Positions 47,206 through 55,875 of a stretch of DNA of 64,000 nt are shown here, one piece after another. The stretch's first letter is position 1. Every line of letters starts with the position of its first letter. The notes beneath the pieces are model-generated. The model was not told the DNA's origin, searched no databases, and saw only the letters and a list, made by a program, of their open reading frames with translations. A program made the position numbers and the translations under genes. Source of the DNA: Collimonas pratensis (GTDB lineage Bacteria; Pseudomonadota; Gammaproteobacteria; Burkholderiales; Burkholderiaceae_D); contig NZ_CP013234.1 of assembly GCF_001584185.1 (NCBI RefSeq), positions 1,364,001 to 1,428,000 on the forward strand, read 5' to 3'.

Positions 47206-47275
47206 GTGTCTGATGTGTGATAGCGATTGATGGCCGAATCCAGGGGCAGACTTTGCAACGGACAGGCCTGCGCAC

Positions 47276-48025
47276 TCAGTTACGGCAATGAGTCAACTCA
47301 AAGTTCTCGACACCTTCGTAAGAATTCATCATGTGCGCCAGCTCGGACATGGAGGTACCTTTCTTGCTATCGATCGCGATGGCGATGAAGTGCCATTTTG
47401 CATGCCGCTCGTGCGAGCTGATGGACAGCGAATCCTTGGCGATCTCGTAACCGTGCTCCAGAGCGATCTTGCGCAGAGCATTCTCATGCGGGATAAAGTT
47501 CTTTTCGAATTCAACCATGATGGCGACGCCGGCGCGGGACGGCAGCCAGTATTCAAGCTTGGCCACCCACACCATGCAGCTGGCGGATAGAACGGCGAGC
47601 GAGATGGCGGCGATGTAGAAGCCGACGCCGACCAGGACCCCGACCGCTGACGCCGCCCAGATCGAAGCTGCGGTCGTCAGTCCGCGGATATTCAAGCCTT
47701 CCTTCATGATTACGCCGGCGCCAAGAAAGCCGATGCCGGTGACTACCCCTTGCACTACCCGGGTCGGATCAGGATTGAGCGGCAAGCCTGCATGTCCGCC
47801 ATACCAGAGCGCCGGGTAGCCGACGAACACGGTGAGCGCTGCCGACGCCATGCACACCAGGCCGTAGGTGCGCATGCCGGCGGCTCGTCCATGATAGGCG
47901 CGCTCGTAGCCGATCAGCATTCCCAGAAACAGGGCGCCAAGCAGGTTGAAAAAAATCAGGACATTCGCTGCAACGGCTGGGGCCGACCAATAGGTGGCCA
48001 ATGAATCGACTGAAAGCATGTTCAT
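47276..48025 (-). CDS. MgtC/SapB-family membrane protein
   Basis: 249 residues. An N-terminal membrane domain with MgtC signatures (LGMLIGYERAYHGRAAGMRTYGLVC, GFLGAGVIMKEGLNIRGLTTAASIWAASAVG) is followed by a soluble ACT-like C-terminal domain (from about 165). The family is linked to Mg2+ limitation and acid or phagosome survival. The 277-bp gap to the next gene (48026-48302) shows no recognisable leader RNA or gene. Confidence 0.92.
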   Translation of the reverse strand: MNMLSVDSLATYWSAPAVAANVLIFFNLLGALFLGMLIGYERAYHGRAAGMRTYGLVCMASAALTVFVGYPALWYGGHAGLPLNPDPTRVVQGVVTGIGFLGAGVIMKEGLNIRGLTTAASIWAASAVGVLVGVGFYIAAISLAVLSASCMVWVAKLEYWLPSRAGVAIMVEFEKNFIPHENALRKIALEHGYEIAKDSLSISSHERHAKWHFIAIAIDSKKGTSMSELAHMMNSYEGVENFELTHCRN

Positions 48026-48302
48026 GTATCTTCTTTTAGTTTTTTATAGTCCCCGAAGCTGAGGGGCAGTGCTCAGGTTCACGTGCGCACGGCAAACAGG
48101 TCAGTCCAGCATGCTCCCGGCTTCAATTGCCCAGGCTGGCTGGTCCCTCAAGCGCTCAAGCGTGCAAACCCTGATTCTATCAGGCGGATTGACCACCGGC
48201 AGTATACGCCCGCACCTGTCTTGATGAAAGCCAAAAGGCCGCGCCATTCCGGGCCGCGGCCGTACTGCCTGCCAGGTGGCAGGCGCTATCGGGTGCAAGA
48301 CC

Positions 48303-49514
48303 CTATGGCTGGCACGCCGCCTGCGGCAACTGCGTGATCCAGGCGCGTATCATGTCGTCGCCTTCAGTGTGATTCACATGGCGTCCGATGACGGGCATCA
48401 CAGCTTCGGTATCGGTGTGGGTAATACGGTAAGCCAGGATGGATTCGTCCGGCTTGCCGGGCTGGATATCGTACTGGTACGGCAGTCCGGGACCGGCATA
48501 GGCCAGGGGTTTTTTGCATACGCCCCATTTGCCGGATGCGCTAGCGTCGTTGACCACATTGAAGCCCAGGAACAGGCCGCTTTGCAATGCCTGTCCGGTG
48601 GTGCTATGGCAGTGGGCGCAGTTGACGTCCAGGTAGGCGCGCGCCCGTTCGGGCAGGGGTTGCGAGGCGTCGCTCCAATCGGCGTTCTTTGGCGTATTGT
48701 CCGCGCCTGGCAAGCCAGCCAGGAGCTTGAGATCCGCCAGGTTCACCAGCTGGTTTTTCGTGCCGTTGTTGTATTGGTATGTTTTGTTCATGTTGCGCGC
48801 CTTGGGACCGATAGGCAGGATCGCATTGCCGCCGGCGTTGGCGGTGGCATGGCATTGCTGGCAAGCTTGCGCGTTCGGCACGGAATACTTGAATTGCTCG
48901 CGCGAGTTGTCGGCGGCAAGCAGTTCTACCTGGACGTTGGCGCCACCGGTCTTGAGCTTGGCGTCCTTCTGGTCGTCATTCCAGACATAGGGCAGGCCAG
49001 CCCAGCTGCCGTCAGCCTGGCGCACCAGGACCCGGGTTTCGATCAAACGGTTTTGCGTGAGATCGACGCTTTCACCCTGAGTGGTCTGGTGGCCGATGCG
49101 TTGCGCGCCGATGAAGGCCGGGTCGCTGGAGGCGGCTTTCGGATAGTAGAAGGTTTTCATGATCACCGAGCCGACCGGGAAATCGAAGGTGGTGTCAGCG
49201 TTGTAGGCGATCTGTTTGCCCTGCGGGACGTAGATGGCGCGGAATTTGAAAGTGTAGTCGGAGAAAAGGCTTGAGTTCAAATCGTAGGGCACAGCGCCGG
49301 CATTCAGTTTCAAGGTCTGGCCGTCGGACAGCAGGAACTGCCAGGAAGATAGATTGGCCGGAGCAGTGTATTTGTCAAATACCTTGATCGATCCGGTATC
49401 AACGGCAGGCGAGTCGCTGCTGCCGCCGCCACCGCAACTGACCAACAGGACAGACGCAGTCAGCAAGGCTGCAGCAAACAGCAGGGGGTGTTTCAGGGTG
49501 CGTGTGATTTTCAT
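48303..49514 (-). CDS. SO2930-family di-haem c-type cytochrome lipoprotein
   Basis: 403 residues. Lipobox LVSC (Cys27). Two haem-c sites, CQQCH (218-222) and CAHCH (299-303), sit in the C-terminal half; the N-terminal half is a conserved domain of unknown fold. From memory this family (SO2930 type) is encoded next to parallel beta-helix proteins like its upstream neighbour here, 133 bp away. They are probably co-transcribed. The substrate is unknown. Confidence 0.85.
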   Translation of the reverse strand: MKITRTLKHPLLFAAALLTASVLLVSCGGGGSSDSPAVDTGSIKVFDKYTAPANLSSWQFLLSDGQTLKLNAGAVPYDLNSSLFSDYTFKFRAIYVPQGKQIAYNADTTFDFPVGSVIMKTFYYPKAASSDPAFIGAQRIGHQTTQGESVDLTQNRLIETRVLVRQADGSWAGLPYVWNDDQKDAKLKTGGANVQVELLAADNSREQFKYSVPNAQACQQCHATANAGGNAILPIGPKARNMNKTYQYNNGTKNQLVNLADLKLLAGLPGADNTPKNADWSDASQPLPERARAYLDVNCAHCHSTTGQALQSGLFLGFNVVNDASASGKWGVCKKPLAYAGPGLPYQYDIQPGKPDESILAYRITHTDTEAVMPVIGRHVNHTEGDDMIRAWITQLPQAACQP

Positions 49515-49647
49515 GCGTATTCTCCGTGCTTGCGCAGCTGCTGCGCGTATGGATACTGTGGTTTTTTTCCCGAAAATCGCCAGATTTCCCGGTGATTTAT
49601 CTGAGCCAGATTGGCGCCAAGGCAGTCGCTTGCCCGGGCGCGCCGAT

Positions 49648-51057
49648 TCAGAAAATCGGCATGTCAGGAATGGCAGGCAAGCTGAGGGTGCAGTTCATGC
49701 GCGCGGGGAACGGGAAGTTCGGCGCTTGTGCGGATCCGCTTAGCAAGCCCCGCAGATTCAGGTCCATGCTTTCATAAGACAGCAAGCCGTCGATGAAGGG
49801 CGTATCAAGAGTGTTGCCTTTGACGCAGACGGCAAATTCCGGCTTGAGCACGCCGCCGCTGCCATCGCTGGCAGTGCCGCTGCCTTTGCTCGGATCGGTG
49901 TCGACGATGCCGTCCCAGATGCCGTAGGCCAGCTGCTGGGGCTGAGCGAAGGATTTGAGCTGTGCAAACAAGCCATCCACGACGGGCTTGAGCTGATTCG
50001 GATCGGCGAAGGCGCCGCCCGGCGCATAGCCCGATTTGGAGATGGTGTTGTCGTGCGCGTAGACGCTGTGCACATAGGGTTCGTACAAGGGATCGTTAAA
50101 GGCGATGCCGGTTGCCTGGAAGCTGATCGCCAGGATGCTGGTGGTTTTGTGGTCTTCGATCAGGTTGTTCAGGATCTCGGTGTTGTCGGCAGCCAGCACC
50201 ATCACTGCGGTCCCGGGCGGCACGGCGGTGACGTAGCCGGTAGCATTCGCGGCAACGGGCGTGTTGTTGCGATAGATGTGATTGTTCTGCACCTTGGCGT
50301 TTGCGCCCTTTTTGATGACGTAGGCGGTGCCCGGCAAGGAGAAAACCAGGATGCCACCGGTGTTGTCGTGGATATCGTTGTTTTCGACAATGGCATTGTC
50401 AGAGTTTTCGATTTCGACGCCAGCGACATTCAGATAGGCTTCATTTTTTTGCACACGGATATTCTCCGATTGCCCCACATACACCCCGGCATCGCGGGTG
50501 CCGACGATCTTGCTGTTCTTGACGATCACGCCTTGGCAATTGACGGGATACAAGCCATACGCCATCTGCGAAGTATGGATCGGATCGTTAGTCCATTCCG
50601 CCCGCAGGCCATCCATCGTCACGTTCGACGAAGCGGAAACAAACACGCCATTCCCGACCGCATCTTCCACCGCAAAATTGGTCAGCGTGATGCCCTTGAC
50701 GTTAAAGGCCTGGAAGCCGTTTTTCGACGAAGCGCCGGCAAACGACAAGATCGTGTCCTTGGTCGGATCGCTGCCGTTGCCTTGGCCGCTGATCGTGACG
50801 GCGTCGGTGTTCATGGTCAGCGGGCCGTCGAACTTGAATTTTCCTGCAGGCAGGATGATGGTGCTGCCGGGTTTGACCTGGAACAGGATATTGCTCATAT
50901 CGCTGTCGTTCATCTGGGCAGCGCTCACCTTGACGGTACTGCTCGCGCTATCGGGCGCGGGCGCGACATTGCGGCTGATCCCGCCATCGCCGCAGGCGGC
51001 GAGGGCTGTGATTATCGCCGCTGTCATGAGGCGCGAACGGAACTGGAATTGCATCAT
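49648..51057 (-). CDS. parallel beta-helix lipoprotein, partner of the di-haem cytochrome
   Basis: 469 residues. Lipobox LAAC (Cys22). The body is a right-handed parallel beta-helix of the NosD/pectin-lyase type with repeated short strands (e.g. VTISGQGNGSDPT, VIVKNSKIVGTRDAGVYVGQS, IENSDNAIVENNDIHDN). Exported and probably on the outer membrane. It is first gene of the pair with the di-haem cytochrome and divergent from a LysR gene. Confidence 0.85.
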   Translation of the reverse strand: MMQFQFRSRLMTAAIITALAACGDGGISRNVAPAPDSASSTVKVSAAQMNDSDMSNILFQVKPGSTIILPAGKFKFDGPLTMNTDAVTISGQGNGSDPTKDTILSFAGASSKNGFQAFNVKGITLTNFAVEDAVGNGVFVSASSNVTMDGLRAEWTNDPIHTSQMAYGLYPVNCQGVIVKNSKIVGTRDAGVYVGQSENIRVQKNEAYLNVAGVEIENSDNAIVENNDIHDNTGGILVFSLPGTAYVIKKGANAKVQNNHIYRNNTPVAANATGYVTAVPPGTAVMVLAADNTEILNNLIEDHKTTSILAISFQATGIAFNDPLYEPYVHSVYAHDNTISKSGYAPGGAFADPNQLKPVVDGLFAQLKSFAQPQQLAYGIWDGIVDTDPSKGSGTASDGSGGVLKPEFAVCVKGNTLDTPFIDGLLSYESMDLNLRGLLSGSAQAPNFPFPARMNCTLSLPAIPDMPIF

Positions 51058-51214
51058 TAATAGTCTCCCTATTTTTTAACGAGGACGGCGCTGCGTCATT
51101 GTTTTTTTACTTTGTCGTTATTAAAGCCTTGATTTCCAGCAATATCCAATGCATTCTTTAAGGCCATGCGATGCATTGTTTGCATCGGCCGTGCAAATAA
51201 AAATAATCAGAGAC

Positions 51215-52174
51215 ATGGAATCCAGAAAATTACAACACATGCTCGCCTTGGCGGCAGAGGGTAGTTTTGCCCGCGCCGCCGAGCGTTCACACCTGTCGCA
51301 GTCGGCGTTTTCACGCAGCATCCAGGCGCTGGAAAAAGAGCTGGACCTGGTACTGTTTGAACGCACCCCGAAGGCCGTCCTGCTGACCAGCTCCGGCCGG
51401 GTAGTGGCGCGTCACGCGCAGAATCTGTTATCCGACACGCGCGCATTCATGCGCGATGTGGACTTGCTGAAGGGTGGGGAGTACGGTGAAATTTCCTTCG
51501 GGCTGAGCTCATTCCCGTCAGGGATCCTGTTACCGTCGCTGCTGACGCAATTCATGGAAACGCATCCAAAGATCAGCGTCCGCACCTATGTGGCCGGCGC
51601 CGACCAGCTATTGCGGCAGCTGCAGGCAGAGCAGATCGATTTTTTTGTGGCAGACGTGCGTGGCCTACGGCAGCAGGCAGATTTTACGACGCGCTGGCTG
51701 GATAAAGAGGATGCCGGATTTTTCGTGCGCCCCGATCATCCGCTCTGCGCGCAGCCTACGACGACGGTGAGTGCGCTGTTGCAGTATCACCTTGCCTTAC
51801 CCAGCATACCGACAATGCTGGAAGAGCGGGCCTGGAATAAATTGGGACTGAGCGCGCAAGAATACGTCAAGCTGATCTGCGACGATGTCACGATCCTCAA
51901 ACGCATAGCCCAGAATAGCGATGCCTGTCTTTTTTCCACCGAGTTTGTCTTGCGCGAAGAACTGGCGCTCGGCCAGCTGCGCCCTTTGCATGTGGTCGAT
52001 TTACCGCCGATGAACGTGCATTTCGGGATCGTCCGGATGCGTGCGCGCAGCATTGCCTTGGTGTCGAATTTACTGGAACAGATGATTGTCGATAAGATGG
52101 CTTTGCTTTGTTCTACTTCCCGGCAGAAAAAAACAGACGGTGAGGTTGGGCGGACAAGGAAGGCCAGTAGGTAA
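51215..52174 (+). CDS. LysR-family regulator
   Basis: 319 residues: a winged HTH (MESRKLQHMLALAAEGSFARAAERSHLSQSAFSRSIQALE, about 1-60) and a LysR ligand domain. The start MESRKL aligns with the normal family start; a longer form would add 22 non-conserved residues. It is divergent from the beta-helix/cytochrome pair with 157 bp between and is the likely regulator of it. Confidence 0.88.
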   Translation: MESRKLQHMLALAAEGSFARAAERSHLSQSAFSRSIQALEKELDLVLFERTPKAVLLTSSGRVVARHAQNLLSDTRAFMRDVDLLKGGEYGEISFGLSSFPSGILLPSLLTQFMETHPKISVRTYVAGADQLLRQLQAEQIDFFVADVRGLRQQADFTTRWLDKEDAGFFVRPDHPLCAQPTTTVSALLQYHLALPSIPTMLEERAWNKLGLSAQEYVKLICDDVTILKRIAQNSDACLFSTEFVLREELALGQLRPLHVVDLPPMNVHFGIVRMRARSIALVSNLLEQMIVDKMALLCSTSRQKKTDGEVGRTRKASR

Positions 52175-52255
52175 GAGAGATCGCCTGTCCCATTGACTTG
52201 TTGAGAACGATGCAAAGATAGCTAAACTTGCTGACCGCTCTCCTCGGACAGAATA

Positions 52256-52984
52256 TTAAAATGCGTGTCGCCATTTCAATCCGAAAGGTAGCAACGGAGG
52301 TGCGAAGACAAAGTGTAGTACACGTCTTCTGCTATACCCGGACGCTTTGAATGATGCGTGTAGCAATAGCGGCTTCATCAGCATTGCACCGCCGCGTTCG
52401 ACAGGACACAAGGTTTCGCCAATCCGATCTCGTTCGGCTAATGCCGCCTGGCTAGTGAGCCGGCCAGTTTTGTGAGAGCCGGCGACGACGCGCAGCGGTC
52501 CGTCATTCAGCCCGCATTCGTCGATATGAAATCTTATTGCAACTATCTCCTGAAGAACGCTATCCGGCGGCTGGACGAAAATGGAGCCTTCTTTTTCGGA
52601 CCATCCTGTCAACGCAGGATGTGCGATCCTTTCTTTGACCGTTATGCTCAGATCCTGATGAACGGGGACGAGCCAGTTTTGATTTTGCGATTTTTCAAAT
52701 AGGGTGCATTGTACGGCGACAGTTGCCGCTGAAAGAAACGGTGCAATGAGTTGGTGCTCGCGAATTAATTTAGCTAGATTCACACACCATGAATGCTCAA
52801 TTAAATTTCGAGTTCCGACTCCGTCCTGTTTGAGTTTTGAAATTGTAGTGTCGAGTTGAGCACAGAACTCATCTCCCAATAGCGGACCGGTAACCAGGAA
52901 TCCGTTCTCGTCAACTATGTTTGCGACAATGCCGGCGCTGCCAAGTACGGAGCTAACGGCGCCTGATTCTGTGAGTTCAATCAT
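52256..52984 (-). CDS. phytanoyl-CoA dioxygenase (PhyH) family protein
   Basis: 242 residues of Fe(II)/2-oxoglutarate dioxygenases. The HxD ligand pair is in VPVHQDLSI, the distal His and 2OG-binding Arg in LLHASFKASGYSRRRVLHF, and GPLRVVAGSHKTGRL is the family's hallmark. The substrate may be a small metabolite rather than a fatty acyl-CoA. The gene is monocistronic and adjoins the left end of the putative island. Confidence 0.87.
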   Translation of the reverse strand: MIELTESGAVSSVLGSAGIVANIVDENGFLVTGPLLGDEFCAQLDTTISKLKQDGVGTRNLIEHSWCVNLAKLIREHQLIAPFLSAATVAVQCTLFEKSQNQNWLVPVHQDLSITVKERIAHPALTGWSEKEGSIFVQPPDSVLQEIVAIRFHIDECGLNDGPLRVVAGSHKTGRLTSQAALAERDRIGETLCPVERGGAMLMKPLLLHASFKASGYSRRRVLHFVFAPPLLPFGLKWRHAF

Positions 52985-53049
52985 GCTTCCCTCTAAACCT
53001 GACTTTTTATTTTCGACATAACGGATACTCGCAGGGGAGATCTATCTTT

Positions 53050-53126
53050 GTTCCCGAGGCCGGACTTGAACCGGCACACCGCTACGAGCGGGAGATTATA
53101 AGTCTCTTAGACATGGTTTCGGGAGC
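53050..53126 (-). tRNA. tRNA-like sequence, type II variable arm, UAU anticodon, D arm missing
   Basis: On the minus strand an acceptor-like pair (TCCCGA / TCGGGA), an anticodon arm GAGA-CTTATAA-TCTC (anticodon UAU), a variable arm CCGC-tcgta-GCGG and a perfect T arm GCCGG-TTCAAGT-CCGGC are in order. Only about 11 nt separate acceptor and anticodon arms, so there is no room for a D arm. The 3' end reads ACAA, not ACCA. It is most likely a decayed or mobile-element tRNA. The rest of 52985-53347 has no gene. Confidence 0.4.
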
Positions 53127-53317
53127 ATTGGTCTACAAACCAGCAATAGTTACAGGCATTGCAGCGTTTTTTTCTTCGACAAACTTGACATGCAAAGGCT
53201 AGGGTGGAATCTTGCAATGACACATAGCACGCTTCACCTTTCCGATTTATTAGCAAATTGCTCCAGCAAGCCCTTCGGATTAAGAGTCCGTTGCTCCATT
53301 AAATAAATCGTGCTAAA

Positions 53318-53339
53318 TTTTGGCTCAATTGAGCTAAAA
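53318..53339. promoter_or_regulatory. operator-like palindrome of the MNT/HEPN pair
   Basis: TTTTGGCTCAATTGAGCTAAAA is a 22-bp palindrome with one mismatched pair. A further GGCTC half-site touches the start codon. A promoter TTGCTC (53291-53296), 17 bp, TAAATT (53314-53319) would place the transcription start inside it. Autoregulation by the HTH-bearing antitoxin is the natural reading. Confidence 0.55.
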
Positions 53340-53347
53340 TATGGCTC

Positions 53348-53938
53348 ATGAGTAAAATCAGCGATGCACTTTTCTCCAAGGCAACCAAGGCAGTCCTGGT
53401 CAGCGTCTTCGCGCAACCGGGGGGCGTGCATCTGCGCGCGCTCATGAGTCAAACCGGACTAGGCTCGGCATCGGCCCAGCGCGAGTTGGGTAAGCTGACG
53501 GAGGCGGGGCTATTAATCCGGCAAGAGCTCGGGAAGGTGATTCTCTACAAGGCGAATGTGGACTCGCCAATTTTTCAAGAGTTGAGCGCGATCATCCGCA
53601 AGATCGAAGGCCCGGAACACGTTTTGAAAGAGATGCTGTTGCCGTTTGAGAGCCGCATCGAATCGGCTTTCATCTACGGTTCGGTCGCCAGGAATGAGGA
53701 CACTGCATTCAGCGATATCGATTTGTTCGTGCTTGCGGATGACATCGGTAGTGCGGATCTGTATCTCGCGCTAGTCGAGGCTGAAACAAAGTTAAGCCGA
53801 AAGATAGGGATTACGGTCTATCGTCCAAAGGAATACAAGAGGAAACTGGAAGGGAAAAATCATTTCCTCATTTCCGTCATGGACGGACCCAAGATCCAGT
53901 TGATCGGCAAGCCTGATGAGCAAGGCGCAACTCGATAA
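53348..53938 (+). CDS. MNT-type nucleotidyltransferase with HTH domain (antitoxin)
   Basis: 196 residues. The N-terminal winged HTH (about 5-70, SQTGLGSASAQRELGKLTEAGLL) precedes a minimal nucleotidyltransferase domain with GS (111-112) and SDID (122-125). Next to a HEPN gene, with a 23-bp overlap, this is the MNT/HEPN toxin-antitoxin arrangement; MNT antitoxins can inactivate HEPN toxins by adding nucleotides. The fused HTH would add DNA-binding autoregulation. There is no Shine-Dalgarno at the start, so a short or absent leader is likely. Confidence 0.8.
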   Translation: MSKISDALFSKATKAVLVSVFAQPGGVHLRALMSQTGLGSASAQRELGKLTEAGLLIRQELGKVILYKANVDSPIFQELSAIIRKIEGPEHVLKEMLLPFESRIESAFIYGSVARNEDTAFSDIDLFVLADDIGSADLYLALVEAETKLSRKIGITVYRPKEYKRKLEGKNHFLISVMDGPKIQLIGKPDEQGATR

Positions 53939-54317
53939 TCTCGTGAAAATTGGGCAGCTCAAGATCGAGCCTTTTGCCCAATCTGAGTTTGATGCCTACA
54001 TTCGCAGCGGCAAAGAACGATTGCAGGATGCCGCCTCGCGCGGAATATCTCCGTCAGGAAAATTCTTGCTTGGATATGCCGCGGCCTACGCATTTTCTTT
54101 GGCTGCATTGCGAAGACTTGGCTATCGTCCTGCCAACCGCTATGTCGTATTTCAATGTTTGCCGCACACCTTGGGTGTCGGAGTAGAGGTCTGGCGCGTG
54201 CTGGCCGATGCGCACGATGTGCGGAATGGTCTGGAGTACGAGGGCAGCGACGAGGTGACGGAGGATCTGACTGAGCAAGTCATCCGATGTGCGAAGGTGC
54301 TGGGAAAAATGCTGTGA
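53916..54317 (+). CDS. HEPN-domain protein (toxin of the MNT/HEPN pair)
   Basis: 133 residues, all-helical. The block EVWRVLADAHDVRNGLEYEG carries an R-x5-H arrangement (R94, H100) and an RN pair as in HEPN RNases. It overlaps the MNT gene by 23 bp, so translation is coupled. Predicted RNase toxin or nucleic-acid-binding partner, inferred from context and helix pattern. Confidence 0.7.
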   Translation: MSKAQLDNLVKIGQLKIEPFAQSEFDAYIRSGKERLQDAASRGISPSGKFLLGYAAAYAFSLAALRRLGYRPANRYVVFQCLPHTLGVGVEVWRVLADAHDVRNGLEYEGSDEVTEDLTEQVIRCAKVLGKML

Positions 54318-54365
54318 TTTCACGCCTCGGCAAATATTCAATTTGGTGCTAGCACGCAGAGGAGC

Positions 54366-55037
54366 TTAGTTAGCTTGCCTTCTCGTAAGTGCCTCGAGGT
54401 CCGCATTGTCGATCTCCCACATCAGTCCAGGCTTGCCCGCATTATTTTTTATGTCTGATGCGATAAATGCGCCAACAATCCCGGCGCCTATACCGCCACC
54501 GATTCCCGCCTGAATCGGTGATGTTCCAACTGTTGAATTAGTAACTACAGGCAGATTGGTAGCAGATGTCTGATTCGACAATTCAGCTGCGGTGGCAGAA
54601 ATTCCAGGCGATCCGGAAGAAGCCGTTTTGCCTAAGACCGAAAGCGCGGCGTCACAGGTTTTATATGCTATCTCATCAACATAGAGGTATCTGTACAGGC
54701 GTAGCTTTTCTTGAGGATTTTTGGGCACCCACAAGCCGCCCGACCATACGTAGCATGCGTGTGCCATTTCCACCATTACAGAGAATTTGGGGCCTTTAAA
54801 CAAAGTGCCTTTGTCATTTTCTGATTCAGCGGTGTATGTACCCTTTGCTAGCGCATATTCAGACTTGTAAGATTCTAAAGGTACAAATTTCTGCTTTCCA
54901 ACAAGATTATCTGCAAGGGTAAATGATTTTGATGTACTTACAGGTTTGATGTCGCTAATGCTAGGGGGGAGGTTCACGCACCCTACCAATGACTGACTGA
55001 TTGCTACAAGGATTGCAAATTTTTTGGCGTTGTTCAT
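54366..55037 (-). CDS. lipoprotein with glycine-zipper segment, island gene
   Basis: 223 residues. Signal with lipobox LVGC. Near the C-terminus is a glycine-rich hydrophobic stretch (GIGGGIGAGIVGAFIAS) that could enter a membrane. No family is recognised. The A/T-rich codon use differs from the core genes. It is convergent with the HEPN gene (48 bp). The start MNNAKKF gives the best signal peptide. Confidence 0.68.
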   Translation of the reverse strand: MNNAKKFAILVAISQSLVGCVNLPPSISDIKPVSTSKSFTLADNLVGKQKFVPLESYKSEYALAKGTYTAESENDKGTLFKGPKFSVMVEMAHACYVWSGGLWVPKNPQEKLRLYRYLYVDEIAYKTCDAALSVLGKTASSGSPGISATAAELSNQTSATNLPVVTNSTVGTSPIQAGIGGGIGAGIVGAFIASDIKNNAGKPGLMWEIDNADLEALTRRQAN

Positions 55038-55487
55038 GTTCTGGGCGGCGTTGTAAATCAAAATAATCGGATGAAATTAGGGTACGTTCCAACCGGGACC
55101 GGAAACTAAAGGCGCGTTTAGAAGTGACCGTAGTTCGGTTGAAGAGTCTTCAATCTTTGTCACTGGATATTAACTATGCAAAGAAATAGCGTTGTCGATA
55201 CTACATTTCTTTTGGGAAGAAATCTATACAATAAGAAACAATGTGAAATATTGAGTTGCGTGCTGTCGATGCGATCCAAGGCAGCGGTGGATCGGACGTG
55301 TGAGCGTTAGTTTCCAGAGCGTTTGATATTCTCGGGACGTCAGGAAATGTAGCTGCAGTAAGAAGGTGTAAATAGTTGTCGCGAATTGGAACGGGCGGAC
55401 TACAGTGAATCCGTCTCCTCCAACTCTCCCTAAGTTTTGGACTCACCCCGCTGCCGTAAGGTTAGTGGGCTTTTTTTCGCCCAAAGC
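55038..55487. other. 450-bp non-coding stretch in the island
   Basis: No credible gene. The last 100 bases contain GGACTACAGTGAATCC-GTCTCCTCCA (55398-55423), faintly like the T-arm and CCA end of a tRNA or tmRNA, then GTGGGCTTTTTTTCGCCC, then the terminator at 55488. This suggests either a small RNA gene or an old attachment site; neither is shown. Confidence 0.35.
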
Positions 55488-55523
55488 AAAAGCCCCTGAA
55501 CGTTTGCAGCGTCAGGGGCTTTT
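55488..55523 (+). terminator. strong intrinsic terminator with no gene before it
   Basis: AAAAGCCCCTGA and TCAGGGGCTTTT pair over 12 bp with T-tract. No coding gene on this strand ends within 1 kb upstream, so it may end a small RNA transcript. Confidence 0.75.
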
Positions 55524-55562
55524 TATTTCCACTCTCTATCGATGGTAGAAAGCAGAACATAG

Positions 55563-55838
55563 ATGAAGCTTACGAAAATGAATGTGACCGGTCAACTAGA
55601 TTCGCAAGGTGCAGAGAAATTTGCATCGAGAATTGGCGTCTCCTACATTATTGCGGCGATTGGTGCTGCGTCGGCTGTGGTAAGGCGCTTAGACGTTATG
55701 AAGTCGGCTCGTGACCTTATGCAGAATAGCGGGCCACTGATCCATACCGAGGTAACAAAAGCAATGGGCGGTAGTTGGGAAAAAGTGCAGTCACTACGCC
55801 AAGCTCGTAACGACTCTGCATTTTTTATGAAACCTTAA
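55563..55838 (+). CDS. small island protein of unknown function
   Basis: 91 residues; a hydrophobic patch at about 27-41 (VSYIIAAIGAASAVV) lies in the middle. It lies 37 bp upstream of the DUF5681 gene in the same direction. It may be a phage-derived gene; no family is recognised and the start is the first ATG. Confidence 0.5.
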   Translation: MKLTKMNVTGQLDSQGAEKFASRIGVSYIIAAIGAASAVVRRLDVMKSARDLMQNSGPLIHTEVTKAMGGSWEKVQSLRQARNDSAFFMKP

Positions 55839-55875
55839 ACGTGTACTTTTCCTGTAAATAGCAGAGATTCAAAAA

